The translations under genes and the position numbers were made by a program. The notes beneath the pieces are model-generated. The model worked only from the letters and a program-made list of their open reading frames with translations. It had not been told where the DNA came from and made no database searches. DNA of 64,000 bases from Novosphingobium barchaimii LL02 (GTDB lineage Bacteria > Pseudomonadota > Alphaproteobacteria > Sphingomonadales > Sphingomonadaceae), in assembly GCF_001046635.1 (NCBI RefSeq), contig NZ_KQ130459.1, positions 86,001-150,000 on the forward strand, read 5' to 3'. Each line of letters begins with the position of its first letter. The stretch's first letter is position 1. This document shows positions 27,192 to 36,264 of this stretch, piece by piece.

Positions 27192-28310
27192 ATGCCTGAT
27201 CGTATCCGTATGGGCCTCGTCGGTGGAGGTCCCGGCTCGTTCATAGGGCCGGTACACCGCATCGCTGCCGAACTGGACGGCGAGATCGCGCTTGTCGCGG
27301 GCGCCTTCAGCCGCGATGCGCAGCGCAGCGCAGAGGCCGGGCGCGGCTATGGCATTGCGCCGGAGCGCGCTTATCCCTCGATCGAGGCAATGCTGGACGC
27401 CGAGGCGGCCCGCGCCGACGGCATCCAGTTCGTCACCATCGCCACGCCCAACTTCCATCACCTGCCCGCCGCCTGCGCAGCAATGCGCGCCGGGATCGCG
27501 GTGATGAGCGACAAGCCGATGACCGCGACGCTGGACCAGGCGCGCGAACTGGCGGCGGTGCTTGCTGCGAACCCGGTGCCGTACGGGCTGACGTATACGT
27601 ATTCCGGCTACCCGCTGGTGCGTGAAATGCGCGAACGCATTGCCACAGGCGCGATCGGCGCGGTGCGCAAGGTCGTGGTGGAATACAACCAAGGCTGGCT
27701 GGCCGGAGCGGGAGAGGGCAAGCAGGCCGAATGGCGGCTGGACCCGGCCCGCTCGGGCGAGGGCGGTTGCATCGCCGACATCGGCGTCCACGCCTTTCAC
27801 CTCGCCGAATTCGTCACCGGCCTGCGCGTCAGCCGTATCAACGCCGATCTTGGCACCGTGGTGCAGGGCCGCGCGCTCGACGATGATTGCCAGATGTTCC
27901 TGCGCTTCGAAGGCGGCGCGCGGGGGCTGCTCTCGGCCTCGCAGGTGATGACGGGTGAGGGCAACGATCTTGCCATCCGCATCTACGGCGAAACCGGCGC
28001 CTTGCGCTGGAGCCAAGAAAACCCGAACCGCTTCGAATGGCTGAAGGGCGAGGGCGGCATGGAAGTGGTGCGCGCCGGCGATCCGGGGCTGTCCGCGATC
28101 GCCATGCGCGGCATCCGCCTTCCGGGCGGTCACCCGGAAGGGCTGCTGGAAGCACTGGCCAATCTCTACCGCGATTTCGCGCGGGACATGCGCGGCGAAG
28201 GCGGCTCGCTGGTGCCGGGTATCGAGGATGGCCTGCGCGGCATGGCGCTGGTCGCCGCTGCCGTGGCCGCAAGCCGCGCCGAAAGCGGCTGGGTCGATCT
28301 CAAGGTTTGA
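27192..28310 (+). CDS. Gfo/Idh/MocA family oxidoreductase
   Basis: A 372-residue NAD(P)-dependent oxidoreductase. Dinucleotide motif [16 protein letters not shown] at residues 8-23; active-site block [12 protein letters not shown], the EKP-type motif with Asp in place of Glu; then [11 protein letters not shown] as the second conserved His region. GAAGGA precedes ATG 27192. The enzyme probably oxidises or reduces a secondary hydroxyl of a sugar, most often C3 of hexosides. It is followed by a TIM-barrel gene 17 bases downstream; both are divergent from the GMC operon. Confidence 0.88.
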   Translation: MPDRIRMGLVGGGPGSFIGPVHRIAAELDGEIALVAGAFSRDAQRSAEAGRGYGIAPERAYPSIEAMLDAEAARADGIQFVTIATPNFHHLPAACAAMRAGIAVMSDKPMTATLDQARELAAVLAANPVPYGLTYTYSGYPLVREMRERIATGAIGAVRKVVVEYNQGWLAGAGEGKQAEWRLDPARSGEGGCIADIGVHAFHLAEFVTGLRVSRINADLGTVVQGRALDDDCQMFLRFEGGARGLLSASQVMTGEGNDLAIRIYGETGALRWSQENPNRFEWLKGEGGMEVVRAGDPGLSAIAMRGIRLPGGHPEGLLEALANLYRDFARDMRGEGGSLVPGIEDGLRGMALVAAAVAASRAESGWVDLKV

Positions 28311-28327
28311 AGGAAAGGCTTTCGCAT

Positions 28328-29383
28328 ATGAAAACGATCAAGGGTCCGGGCATCTTCCTTGCCCAGTTCGTGGGCGATGACGCGCCTTTCAATTCGCTCG
28401 ATTCGATTGCGGAATGGGCTGCTGGCCTGGGCTACAAGGGCCTCCAGGTTCCCAGCAACGACAGCCGGTTGATCGATCTTGAAAAGGCGGCGGAAAGCCA
28501 GGATTACTGCGACGAAGTGCTGGGCACGCTGGCCGCTCACGGGCTGGAGCTGACCGAGCTTTCCACTCACATTCAGGGGCAGTTGGTAGCCGTGCACCCG
28601 GCCTATGACGCCGCGTTCGATGCTTTCGCGCCAACGCAGGTGCGCGGCAACCCCGGCGCGCGCCAGCAATGGGCGGTGAGCCAGCTGGAAATGGCGGCGC
28701 GCGCCAGCCAGCGGCTGGGCCTGACCACCCACGCCAGTTTCTCGGGCGCGCTGGCATGGCCCTATTTTTATGCCTGGCCGCAGCGCCCGGCGCAGCTGGT
28801 GGACGAGGCTTTCGCCGAACTGGCAAGGCGCTGGCGCCCGATTCTGGACCGCTTCGACGAAGCCGGCGTCGATATCGGCTTCGAATTGCACCCCGGCGAA
28901 GACCTGCACGACGGCGTCACGTTCGAACGCTTTCTGGAAGCCACGGGCAATCACCCGCGCGCCAATATCCTCTATGATCCCAGCCACTTCGTGCTGCAGC
29001 AGCTCGATTACCTGGGCTTCATCGACATCTACCATGAGCGGATCAAGTGCTTCCACGTCAAGGACGCCGAGTTTCGCATGTCCCCCAGATCCGGCGTCTA
29101 CGGTGGCTATCAGGGCTGGGTCGATCGTCCCGGACGGTTCCGCTCGCTGGGCGATGGACAGGTGGACTTCACGCAGATCTTCTCGAAGATGGCGCAGTAC
29201 GATTTTGCCGGCTGGGCCGTGCTCGAATGGGAATGCGCGCTCAAGCATCCCGAAGTCGGCGCGGCGGAAGGCGCACCCTTCATCGACCGGCACATCATCC
29301 GCGTGACCGACCATGCCTTCGACGACTTCGTCAGTGGCAATGATGACATGATACCGGATTTCGCCCGGATGGGTATGGCCTGA
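28328..29383 (+). CDS. Xylose-isomerase-like TIM-barrel protein (sugar isomerase/epimerase or lyase)
   Basis: A 351-residue AP_endonuclase_2-type protein. Barrel-end residues that would bind a divalent metal are in DIGFELHPGED (Glu, His), ANILYDPSHFVLQ (Asp, His), CFHVKDAEF (His, Asp) and AVLEWECA (Glu). Longer than hydroxypyruvate isomerase and similar to partners of Gfo/Idh/MocA oxidoreductases in glycoside and inositol loci. AAGGAAAGG precedes ATG 28328. Operon with the oxidoreductase upstream; a strong terminator follows. Confidence 0.85.
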   Translation: MKTIKGPGIFLAQFVGDDAPFNSLDSIAEWAAGLGYKGLQVPSNDSRLIDLEKAAESQDYCDEVLGTLAAHGLELTELSTHIQGQLVAVHPAYDAAFDAFAPTQVRGNPGARQQWAVSQLEMAARASQRLGLTTHASFSGALAWPYFYAWPQRPAQLVDEAFAELARRWRPILDRFDEAGVDIGFELHPGEDLHDGVTFERFLEATGNHPRANILYDPSHFVLQQLDYLGFIDIYHERIKCFHVKDAEFRMSPRSGVYGGYQGWVDRPGRFRSLGDGQVDFTQIFSKMAQYDFAGWAVLEWECALKHPEVGAAEGAPFIDRHIIRVTDHAFDDFVSGNDDMIPDFARMGMA

Positions 29384-29407
29384 CCGAAAACTCGGGCCGG
29401 AAAGATA

Positions 29408-29443
29408 GAAACCCCGGGGGTTGCGGATAGCCCCCGGGGTTTC
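29408..29443 (+). terminator. Intrinsic terminator
   Basis: GAAACCCCGGGGG (29408-29420) pairs with CCCCCGGGGTTTC (29431-29443) around a 10-base loop. It closes the Gfo/Idh/MocA-TIM-barrel operon. Confidence 0.8.
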
Positions 29444-30167
29444 ATCTTGTCTTCCGCGGTGCGACCCGAGAAGGCTCCGCGCCGTGGCGTCAGCGGGTGC
29501 AGAGGGAGGAGAGTGCACCCGCTTCGCCGTCCGGCCCCGCACAGGGGGCTTCAGCGCTTGAACGCATCAATACATGTAAACGATATCATCTGCAAGTTGT
29601 ACTAAAGGACAACAGTTCCCGCACCGGGACGCAAGAGCAGCGCATATAGAAGCCGCCCGCCGTCCATCCGGCGCCGAGGTGTGCTGCGAACAAAAGGTCG
29701 AATCCTTGGTGAAGATCTTGCTCCCGTCGTGCCGTGGCTGGCAGGCGGCCCGCGTATGACGGTTTCTTTGCGCAAGGTGCCCCGCCATTTGATCGCGAGC
29801 GCACGCAGGCACTTGCCGCTTGCGCCGCGCCGCAAATCGCCGAAGCTGGACGTACAAGGCGCGGTGAGGCTGAATTTGTAGTCTTGCCCGGCCGGAAGTA
29901 TCCGTACACGAGCAGTTCCAGATGCATGGAAGATAACCATGTCAGTTAAACAAGAAAAATCAGGGAAGTAGTGCAGGCTGGCTGCGGTGGCGCACAGGAC
30001 CATCGCAGCGCGGGATTGCAGGTGCCGCCGGGCTTTGCCGGCGCCTTGCATGAAGGCCGGGCATCGATCCGGGCGATCCAGCCGGGATGAGGATATCCAG
30101 AATCTGAAGGGCGGTGGAAACGCGCGCATCCATTGCGGTGCGCCTCCAACGATGGGGGGTTATTGTG
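29444..30167. other. Intergenic leader of the TonB receptor gene
   Basis: About 720 bases without a convincing gene; open frames on both strands (for example 29602-30129 minus) have no recognisable motif. The only signal I see is an LacI-operator-like palindrome at 29575-29588, plus the receptor's ribosome site. Confidence 0.5.
29575..29588. promoter_or_regulatory. LacI-type operator-like site (TonB receptor leader)
   Basis: TGTAAACGATATCA shares its left half with the site at 22974 and has the central CG. It is ~580 bases ahead of the receptor start, in the leader region. Confidence 0.35.
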
Positions 30168-32600
30168 ATGACGAGAACTCGACTGATGAAATCCACGGGT
30201 GTCTCCGTCCTGGCGCTGCTTGCCGCGACGTGCCCTGCCCATGCCTGGGCGGACGAGGCTGCAGCATCGGGCGAAGCTGAAGCTGCAGATGCGGCGGCCG
30301 ACGGTGCTGGCGGCTCAGGCGGCGGCCTTCAGGAGATCGTCGTTTCCGCCGAACGCACCAACGTCACCCTTCAGAAGGCATCCCTTTCGGTTTCCGCCGT
30401 CACCGACGACACGCTCAAGAAAGCGAACATCACCGAGATCACCGGCCTCAACGGCAGCGTGCCGGGTCTGGTCATCGCCAAGAGCGGCGGCGGTGAGCGC
30501 AACATTTCCATTCGCGGCATCGGTACGGCAACGCCCGAGAACCCGAATACCCAGCCCGGTGTCTCGTTCCACATCGACGGCGTCTACATCTTCAACTCGA
30601 TCGCCGCCAACGCCGCCTTCATCGACGTGTCGCAAGTGGAAGTCCTGCGCGGTCCCCAGGGTACGATGTACGGCCAGGGTTCGACCGGTGGCACCATCAA
30701 CGTCGTCTCCAAGCAGCCCGAACCGGGCGTGCTGACAGGCTCCGCCAATGTCGGTTACGGCAACTACAACCTGCTCAAGGCCGATGCCGCGCTCAATGTT
30801 CCTATCGGCGAGACGATCGCGGTGCGCGGTGCCGTCCAGCGCTACCGCCACGATGGTTATGCCAAGGCGACATCCGTGGCGGGCGACTCCGGCTACGAAC
30901 TCGACAACGCCAACGACTGGGGCGGCAAGCTGGCGGTCAAGTGGCAGCCCAGCGACCGGGTTTCGGTGCTGCTAAGTACAATCCAGTACAAGGGCGACGC
31001 GAATGCCACGGCGCAGAAGAACATTCTCGACCCCGATCCCGATCCGCGCAGGCTTACGCAGGATTATCCGGGCAAGACCTATATCCGCACACAGCTATAT
31101 TACGGCGTGGTCAAGTTCGACATGGGCGCGGTGACGTTCAACTCCATCACCAGCTACCAGAAGCTGCACAGCAAGTTGTCGTGGGACAGCGACGGGCTGA
31201 ACACCGACCTGTTCTATGCCCTGACCGAAGGCATCCAGGCCGGAACCGGCGTGCGGTACGATCATACCGCGCTGTGGGAACAGAACACGACGTCGTGGAC
31301 CCAGGAATACAACCTGGCGTCAAGCAACGACGGGCCATTCCGCTGGATCGTCGGCGCAGTGTACCTGCATTCGAAGAACCAGAGCTACATCAACGAGTAC
31401 CGCTCCGGGATGGGTGACGGGCTTGACGCGCCGCTGCCGGACAACGCTGCGTACAACGATCCGCTGGTCTCCAGACTGACCTATGCCGAACTCTCGTCGA
31501 TCACCCGCGAGGCTTACGCCGGATACGCGCAGGGCAGCTACGAACTGACCGACAAGCTGACCGTCACGGCCGGCATCCGCTACAACCACGACAAGTATTC
31601 GGGCGTAAGCGACAGCCTTTCGGGCGGTTCGACCAGCAGCACCTCGGGCGCGTTTCTTCAGCCCACGCCCGGCGCCGGCACCACCACCCAGCGCATGACC
31701 GGCAAGTTCGCGCTGGACTATGATCTGACGCCGGAAAACATGGTCTACGCCAGCTTCACACGCGGCTTCAAACCGGGCGGCATCAACAGCTCGGCAGCGC
31801 AGGGCAACAGCTCGTTCACGATCTTCGGGTTCGAGAACGGCACCAAGCCGACCTTCAAGCCGGAAACCCTGGACTCGATCGAGGTCGGCTCAAAGAACCG
31901 CTTCTTGAACAACACGTTGCAGATCAACGCTTCGGCATTCTATTATTTCTACAAGGACCTGCAGTTCCTCGAAGACGATGCGATCCTCTATTCCGAAGGA
32001 ATCAGCAACGGACCAAAGGCCGAAGTCTACGGCGCCGAGCTTGAGATGGACTGGAAGGCCACCTCGCACTTGCGCTTCGAAGGGTCGCTGTCATTGCTCC
32101 ACAGCAAGTTCACCGGGGATTACCTGGCGCTCGACCCGACGGCGGCGGACGCGGCCCAGGCAGCGGCCGGGTATGCCGGCAACCTGTTCTACACCAACTT
32201 CTTCGGAGCCTCACTGGCACGCGAAGGCGCGCGGGTGAACATCAAGGGGAATAAACTTCCGCAGATGCCGACCGTGCAGGGTTCGGCGGCGGTTTCGTGG
32301 ACCGGGCAGGTCGGCCCGGGCGAATTCACGGCCCGCGCGCAGTACATCTATCGCGGCAAGTTCAATTCGCGCGCTTTCGCCGTTCCGGTGCAGGACGATA
32401 CGCCGGACTACTCGCAAGTGAACCTCTTTGCGAGCTACGCGCTTGGCGATAGCGGCCTCAGCGTCTCGGCGACGGTGACGAACCTGTTCAACAAGGACGG
32501 CGTCAATTCACGCTTCACGGATCCTTATGGCAGCGGGCAGGTGTCCGACACCTACATCCCGCCGCGCCAGGCGATCTTCTCGGTCGGCTACGCTTTCTGA
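30168..32600 (+). CDS. TonB-dependent receptor
   Basis: An 810-residue outer-membrane receptor. Signal peptide (STGVSVLALLAATCPAHAWA), a TonB-box-like QEIVVSAER, plug domain with ISIRGIGTATPE and VEVLRGPQGTMYGQGSTGGTINVVSK, then a 22-strand barrel ending in FSVGYAF with C-terminal Phe. A GGGGGG site at 30154-30159 precedes ATG 30168. Sphingomonads use such receptors for sugars, glycosides and aromatics as well as iron. Position after the sugar locus and an upstream operator-like site suggest uptake of the same glycoside. Confidence 0.9.
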   Translation: MTRTRLMKSTGVSVLALLAATCPAHAWADEAAASGEAEAADAAADGAGGSGGGLQEIVVSAERTNVTLQKASLSVSAVTDDTLKKANITEITGLNGSVPGLVIAKSGGGERNISIRGIGTATPENPNTQPGVSFHIDGVYIFNSIAANAAFIDVSQVEVLRGPQGTMYGQGSTGGTINVVSKQPEPGVLTGSANVGYGNYNLLKADAALNVPIGETIAVRGAVQRYRHDGYAKATSVAGDSGYELDNANDWGGKLAVKWQPSDRVSVLLSTIQYKGDANATAQKNILDPDPDPRRLTQDYPGKTYIRTQLYYGVVKFDMGAVTFNSITSYQKLHSKLSWDSDGLNTDLFYALTEGIQAGTGVRYDHTALWEQNTTSWTQEYNLASSNDGPFRWIVGAVYLHSKNQSYINEYRSGMGDGLDAPLPDNAAYNDPLVSRLTYAELSSITREAYAGYAQGSYELTDKLTVTAGIRYNHDKYSGVSDSLSGGSTSSTSGAFLQPTPGAGTTTQRMTGKFALDYDLTPENMVYASFTRGFKPGGINSSAAQGNSSFTIFGFENGTKPTFKPETLDSIEVGSKNRFLNNTLQINASAFYYFYKDLQFLEDDAILYSEGISNGPKAEVYGAELEMDWKATSHLRFEGSLSLLHSKFTGDYLALDPTAADAAQAAAGYAGNLFYTNFFGASLAREGARVNIKGNKLPQMPTVQGSAAVSWTGQVGPGEFTARAQYIYRGKFNSRAFAVPVQDDTPDYSQVNLFASYALGDSGLSVSATVTNLFNKDGVNSRFTDPYGSGQVSDTYIPPRQAIFSVGYAF

Positions 32601-32622
32601 ACCGAACGCGAGAACTGTCGAG

Positions 32623-32656
32623 GAAAGGGCCGTCGCCGCAAGGTGGCGGCCCTTTC
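32623..32656 (+). terminator. Intrinsic terminator after TonB receptor
   Basis: GAAAGGGCCG (32623-32632) pairs with CGGCCCTTTC (32647-32656), with further pairing inside, and is followed by GTATTT. Confidence 0.65.
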
Positions 32657-32681
32657 GTATTTGTGAAAAGGCCGCAAGGAT

Positions 32682-33578
32682 TCAGATCGAGCCGAGCGCT
32701 TCGTCCGGGACGCCGCTCATTCGCGCCGCATCGCGCGAAGGCGGGGCACCGAACTGCCGGGCATATTCGCGGCTGAACTGTGAGGCGCTCTCATAGCCCA
32801 CGGCAAAGGCGGTGCGGGCGGCATCGTGGCTGGTCGCCAGCAGCCGGCGCGCGGCCTGAAGGCGCAGCGTCTTCTGGTATTGCAGCGGGCTCATGCCGGT
32901 GATGGCCTTGAAGTGGCGGTGAAACGAGGGGACGCTCATGCCAGCGATCCCGGCAAGGTCGCCGATGGGAAGCGGCTGGTCGAACTGGCGCCGGATACGC
33001 TCTATCGCCCGTCGGATGCGCGACAGGCGGCTGTCCTCGCGGCCCACCTGCCGCAGCATCGGCCCGTGGTTGCCCTGAAGCAGCCGGTACAGCACTTCCC
33101 GTTCGCGCGCCGGGCCAAGAATCGGGATGTCTGCCGGGGTGTCGAGCAGGGCAAGTAGCTGGTCCCAGGCGTCCAGCAGTTCGCGGGTCACCGGCGCCAC
33201 GCCGAAGCCAGCGGCCGGAGGCGTTGGCGGCGCCGAGGGCAGCTGGGCCAGCAGGTCGGACAGCACCGCGCGGTCCAGCGCGAGGCTGGTGACGACATAG
33301 GGCTGCGCTTCCGAGGCTTCCATCACGCAGCCGGTGGCAGGCAGTTCCAGCGACGTGACGAAACAGCTGGCGGCGTCATAACGCAGGACGCGGTTCCCGA
33401 TCATCACTTGCTTTGCGCCTTGCAGCACCAGGCAGATCATCGGTTCGTAAACCGTGCTCACCGGCGTGCTGCTCTGGCTGGAAACGCCCAGGCCCAGGCG
33501 GGGGACCGGCGTTTTGAGGCGCAGGCCATCGGTGTGGCGGCGGACCCGGGCGGCCATGCGTTCGAGCAATTCCTGCAT
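32682..33578 (-). CDS. AraC-family transcriptional regulator
   Basis: About 298 residues. The N-terminal cupin-like domain is of the AraC_N type (TVYEPMICLVLQGAKQVMIG), the C-terminal part has two helix-turn-helix motifs (IGDLAGIAGMSVPSFHRHFKAITGMSP and AFAVGYESASQFSREYARQFG). ATG 33578 gives the family length; the frame is open to 33680. It is divergent from an SDR gene, the typical arrangement in which this subgroup controls a neighbouring oxidoreductase. Confidence 0.88.
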   Translation of the reverse strand: MQELLERMAARVRRHTDGLRLKTPVPRLGLGVSSQSSTPVSTVYEPMICLVLQGAKQVMIGNRVLRYDAASCFVTSLELPATGCVMEASEAQPYVVTSLALDRAVLSDLLAQLPSAPPTPPAAGFGVAPVTRELLDAWDQLLALLDTPADIPILGPAREREVLYRLLQGNHGPMLRQVGREDSRLSRIRRAIERIRRQFDQPLPIGDLAGIAGMSVPSFHRHFKAITGMSPLQYQKTLRLQAARRLLATSHDAARTAFAVGYESASQFSREYARQFGAPPSRDAARMSGVPDEALGSI

Positions 33579-33738
33579 GGCGGCAAGATCGCACCGCGCC
33601 GCTCTCGTTTCAAGCGGGCTGATAGGATCGGGCAAGGCGTTGATACGATCGGGCACCGGGATCAGGCGCGCTCCGGCCATATGCTGGGCAGGGCCGCAAA
33701 GCCGCGCTCGGACATATATTGCCTATCAGGAGATGGAC

Positions 33739-34704
33739 ATGACCAGTACTTTTGGCGCTACCTCGACGACGGATGACGTGCTTGCCGGCATCGACCTTGG
33801 CGGCAAGCGCATACTCGTGACCGGCGCTTCCGCCGGGCTGGGGGTAGAGACTTGCCGCGTGCTCGCAGCGCACGGAGCAAACGTGGTGGGCGCTGCCCGC
33901 GATCTGGGCAAGGCCGCGCAGGCGACGGCGAGCGTACGCGAAGCGGCCGGGCGCGGCCGCGGCAGCTTCGATCTTGTCGAACTGGATCTTGCCTCGCTCG
34001 CCAGTGTGCGGGCCTGCGCGGATGGGCTGGTCACCGACGGTACGCCTTTCGACATCGTGATCGCCAATGCCGGGGTGATGGCGCCGCCGCTGGGCCGCAC
34101 CTCTGACGGTTTCGAAACCCAGTTCGGCACCAATCACCTCGGCCACTTCGTGCTGGTGAACCGCATTGCCGGATTGATCCGTGAGAACGGGCGGCTGGTG
34201 AACCTTTCGTCCGCCGGGCACCGCTTTGCCGACGTCGACCTCACCGACCCCAATTTCGAGCACACCGCCTACGATCCGTGGATCGGCTATGGTCGCTCCA
34301 AGACGGCGAACGTGTTGTTCGCGGTGGAGTTCGACCGGCGCCACCGGGATCGCGGCGTGCGCGCGGCGGCGGTCCATCCAGGCGGCATCCGCACCGAACT
34401 GAGCCGGCATATGTCCGAGGCCGACGAGGAAGCGTTGATCGCCTCCCTCAACGCGACCCAGGCGGCCGCCGGGCTGCCGCCGTTCGCCTACAAGTCCATA
34501 CCCCAGGGCGCGGCGACGTCGGTATGGGCGGCCGTGGTTGCCGACGCCGAAGCCATCGGCGGACGCTATTGCGAGGATTGCCACGTCGCCGAACTCCAGG
34601 ACAGCGAAGGCATTCGTGCCGGCGTGCGGCCCTATGCGCTGGACGCGGACCGCGCGCAGGCCCTCTGGACCAAGAGCGAGGAACTGGTTTCCGAACGGTT
34701 CTGA
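33739..34704 (+). CDS. Short-chain dehydrogenase/reductase
   Basis: A 321-residue SDR of the longer retinol-dehydrogenase/WW-oxidoreductase-like group: TGASAGLGVET cofactor motif, ANAGVMAPPLG, TNHLGHF, LSSAGHR and YGRSKTANVLFAVE with the catalytic Tyr and Lys. AGGAG at 33728-33732 suits ATG 33739; ATG 33733 is too close. Regulated probably by the divergent AraC protein. The substrate is unknown. Followed by an intrinsic terminator. Confidence 0.88.
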   Translation: MTSTFGATSTTDDVLAGIDLGGKRILVTGASAGLGVETCRVLAAHGANVVGAARDLGKAAQATASVREAAGRGRGSFDLVELDLASLASVRACADGLVTDGTPFDIVIANAGVMAPPLGRTSDGFETQFGTNHLGHFVLVNRIAGLIRENGRLVNLSSAGHRFADVDLTDPNFEHTAYDPWIGYGRSKTANVLFAVEFDRRHRDRGVRAAAVHPGGIRTELSRHMSEADEEALIASLNATQAAAGLPPFAYKSIPQGAATSVWAAVVADAEAIGGRYCEDCHVAELQDSEGIRAGVRPYALDADRAQALWTKSEELVSERF

Positions 34705-34710
34705 TGCGGC

Positions 34711-34740
34711 GAAGGGCGGGATTTTCGCATCCCGCCCTTC
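34711..34740 (+). terminator. Intrinsic terminator after SDR gene
   Basis: GAAGGGCGGGAT (34711-34722) pairs perfectly with ATCCCGCCCTTC (34729-34740), followed by a T-rich stretch. Confidence 0.75.
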
Positions 34741-34769
34741 GTTCGATTTCAGCCCGGTGCGCGGGGCAG

Positions 34770-34937
34770 TCAGTTGACGTGGAGCTTGTGCCGGCGCCAG
34801 GCATGATCGGCGACAAGGCCCATGGCGGCCATCGCGCCGCCGGTCAGACCCGCCGTGCCCAAGGCGACGATCACCGGCTGCGCAAACCCCGCAATAGCGC
34901 GGGCGCGTTCGTTGAAGGGTTCGATAAGGCGGCTCAT
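34770..34937 (-). CDS. Small hydrophobic protein, 55 residues
   Basis: A complete short frame: M-S-R-L-I-E-P-F-N-E-R then a hydrophobic segment (FAQPVIVALGTAGLTGGAMA) and a basic tail ending RRHKLHVN. An ideal ribosome site, AGGAG seven bases before the ATG, supports translation. The composition suggests one membrane helix with the tail in the cytoplasm. I do not recognise a family. It stands alone between the SDR terminator and the PfkB kinase gene on the opposite strand. Confidence 0.6.
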   Translation of the reverse strand: MSRLIEPFNERARAIAGFAQPVIVALGTAGLTGGAMAAMGLVADHAWRRHKLHVN

Positions 34938-35257
34938 GTCTTTGCTCCTGCGCAGTGGTCCGGTGTCTCGGCCCTCAAGCTGCGCCGTGAGTTCTCGATA
35001 GGCGCATTCGCATGTCCAGATAACTGGGATAAAGTTGCAGGATTCGTTCGAATAACCGGAACAAGGGCCTCGCAGGTACTGTGTTGAACGGGGGATTCGG
35101 CACCGAGATCATCGGTCCAGACACGTTGCATCTTGCACTTCGGCACTGTGTTCGACGACACTCGCGATATCCGCGAAATGCGCCGGAACCAGGTCAAGGG
35201 GGACAGTCCTTGCCAGGATTCGGTGCTATCAAAAGCGGGGCTGTTCAGGGGTATGGT
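34938..35257. other. Intergenic region, no gene seen
   Basis: About 320 bases between the divergent small-protein and PfkB kinase genes. The imperfect direct repeat GATAACTGGGATAAAG / GAATAACCGGAACAAGG (near 35022 and 35049) is the only structure noticed; it may be a regulator site. Confidence 0.4.
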
Positions 35258-36175
35258 ATGAGCGTCAGCGTCTTCGGTTCCCTCAATCTCGACATCGCCC
35301 TGCGCCTGCCGGTCCGCGCGGCCTGGGGGCAGACCCTGCTGGTGGACGAGGGTGAGCAGGCGGTGGGCGGCAAGGGCCTCAACCAGGCGGTAGCGGCCGC
35401 GCGGTTCGGTTCGGTCACGCACATGGCGGGCGCGGTCGGCGGCGATGCGGCTGGCGTGATGCTGCGCGAGGCGCTGGAGGCCGAGGGTGTCGATACCGCG
35501 CATGTCGAAGTGCTCGAAGGCCGCGGCAGCGGGCGGGCGACGATCCTGATCGAGCCGGGCGGCGACAACATGATCGCGGTGGAGGCGGCCGCCAATCTCT
35601 CTGCGCGCGCGGCGGCGGCGATGGGAGTGATCGATGCGGCAACGCGGGTGCTGCTGGTCCAGCTCGAAACCGATATCGACGAAATCGCCGCGCTGCTGGC
35701 CAGCGAGGCGGCGGGGCCGACACGCAAGATCCTCAACGCCGCCCCGGCCATCCTGCCGGGTTCGCGGCTGTTCGACCTGTGCGACATGCTGATCTTCAAC
35801 CAGACCGAATTTGCCGATTACCTCGGCCTCGACCGCGAGCCTGAGGGGCTGGACGACCTTCTCGTCTCGCGCCGATTGCTGACCCGGCCCGATCAGGCGG
35901 TGGTAGTGACGCTGGGCGCGGCAGGATCGGCTGCGGTCTGGGCTGACCGGGCGATTTTCGCCCCTGCCATCCGCGCAGAAACGGTGGTGGACACCAGCGG
36001 CGCGGGAGACTGCTTCTGCGGCGTGGTGGCGGCGTGTGTCGATCAGGGCATCGGGCTGGAGGATGCCTTGCGGCTGGGCAATGCGGCGGCGTCGATCTCG
36101 GTCGGGCGGCGGGGGGCGGCACCTTCCATGCCGCGCCGGGCAGAGGTGGACGCGCTGGTCGCCGCGCTGGCCTGA
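35258..36175 (+). CDS. PfkB-family sugar kinase (ribokinase-like)
   Basis: A 305-residue PfkB carbohydrate kinase. N-terminal FGSLNLDIALRLP and the GGKGLNQAVAAARFG motif bind the sugar; the C-terminal signature DTSGAGDCFCGVVAACV contains the catalytic Asp in the anion hole. ATG 35258 is chosen over the upstream open frame because the conserved N-terminus begins there, with CAGGGG upstream. Ribokinase is the closest match, but substrate could be another pentose, nucleoside or ketohexose. The following TfdA gene is ~90 bases away on the same strand. Confidence 0.85.
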   Translation: MSVSVFGSLNLDIALRLPVRAAWGQTLLVDEGEQAVGGKGLNQAVAAARFGSVTHMAGAVGGDAAGVMLREALEAEGVDTAHVEVLEGRGSGRATILIEPGGDNMIAVEAAANLSARAAAAMGVIDAATRVLLVQLETDIDEIAALLASEAAGPTRKILNAAPAILPGSRLFDLCDMLIFNQTEFADYLGLDREPEGLDDLLVSRRLLTRPDQAVVVTLGAAGSAAVWADRAIFAPAIRAETVVDTSGAGDCFCGVVAACVDQGIGLEDALRLGNAAASISVGRRGAAPSMPRRAEVDALVAALA

Positions 36176-36264
36176 CGGGCGAAGGAATACGGCGCTCACA
36201 CGCAAGATCGCAGCGGACGGCGCGGTAGAATGCGGCCCCATCAGGCAGGAAACAGGAGGCATTG

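Noticed and set aside
29602-30129. 175-codon minus-strand frame in the TonB receptor leader
   Set aside because: Low-complexity mixture without motifs or a ribosome site; not listed as a gene.
34934-36262. 442-codon frame antisense to the PfkB kinase gene
   Set aside because: Shadow frame; the PfkB signature on the plus strand is complete.
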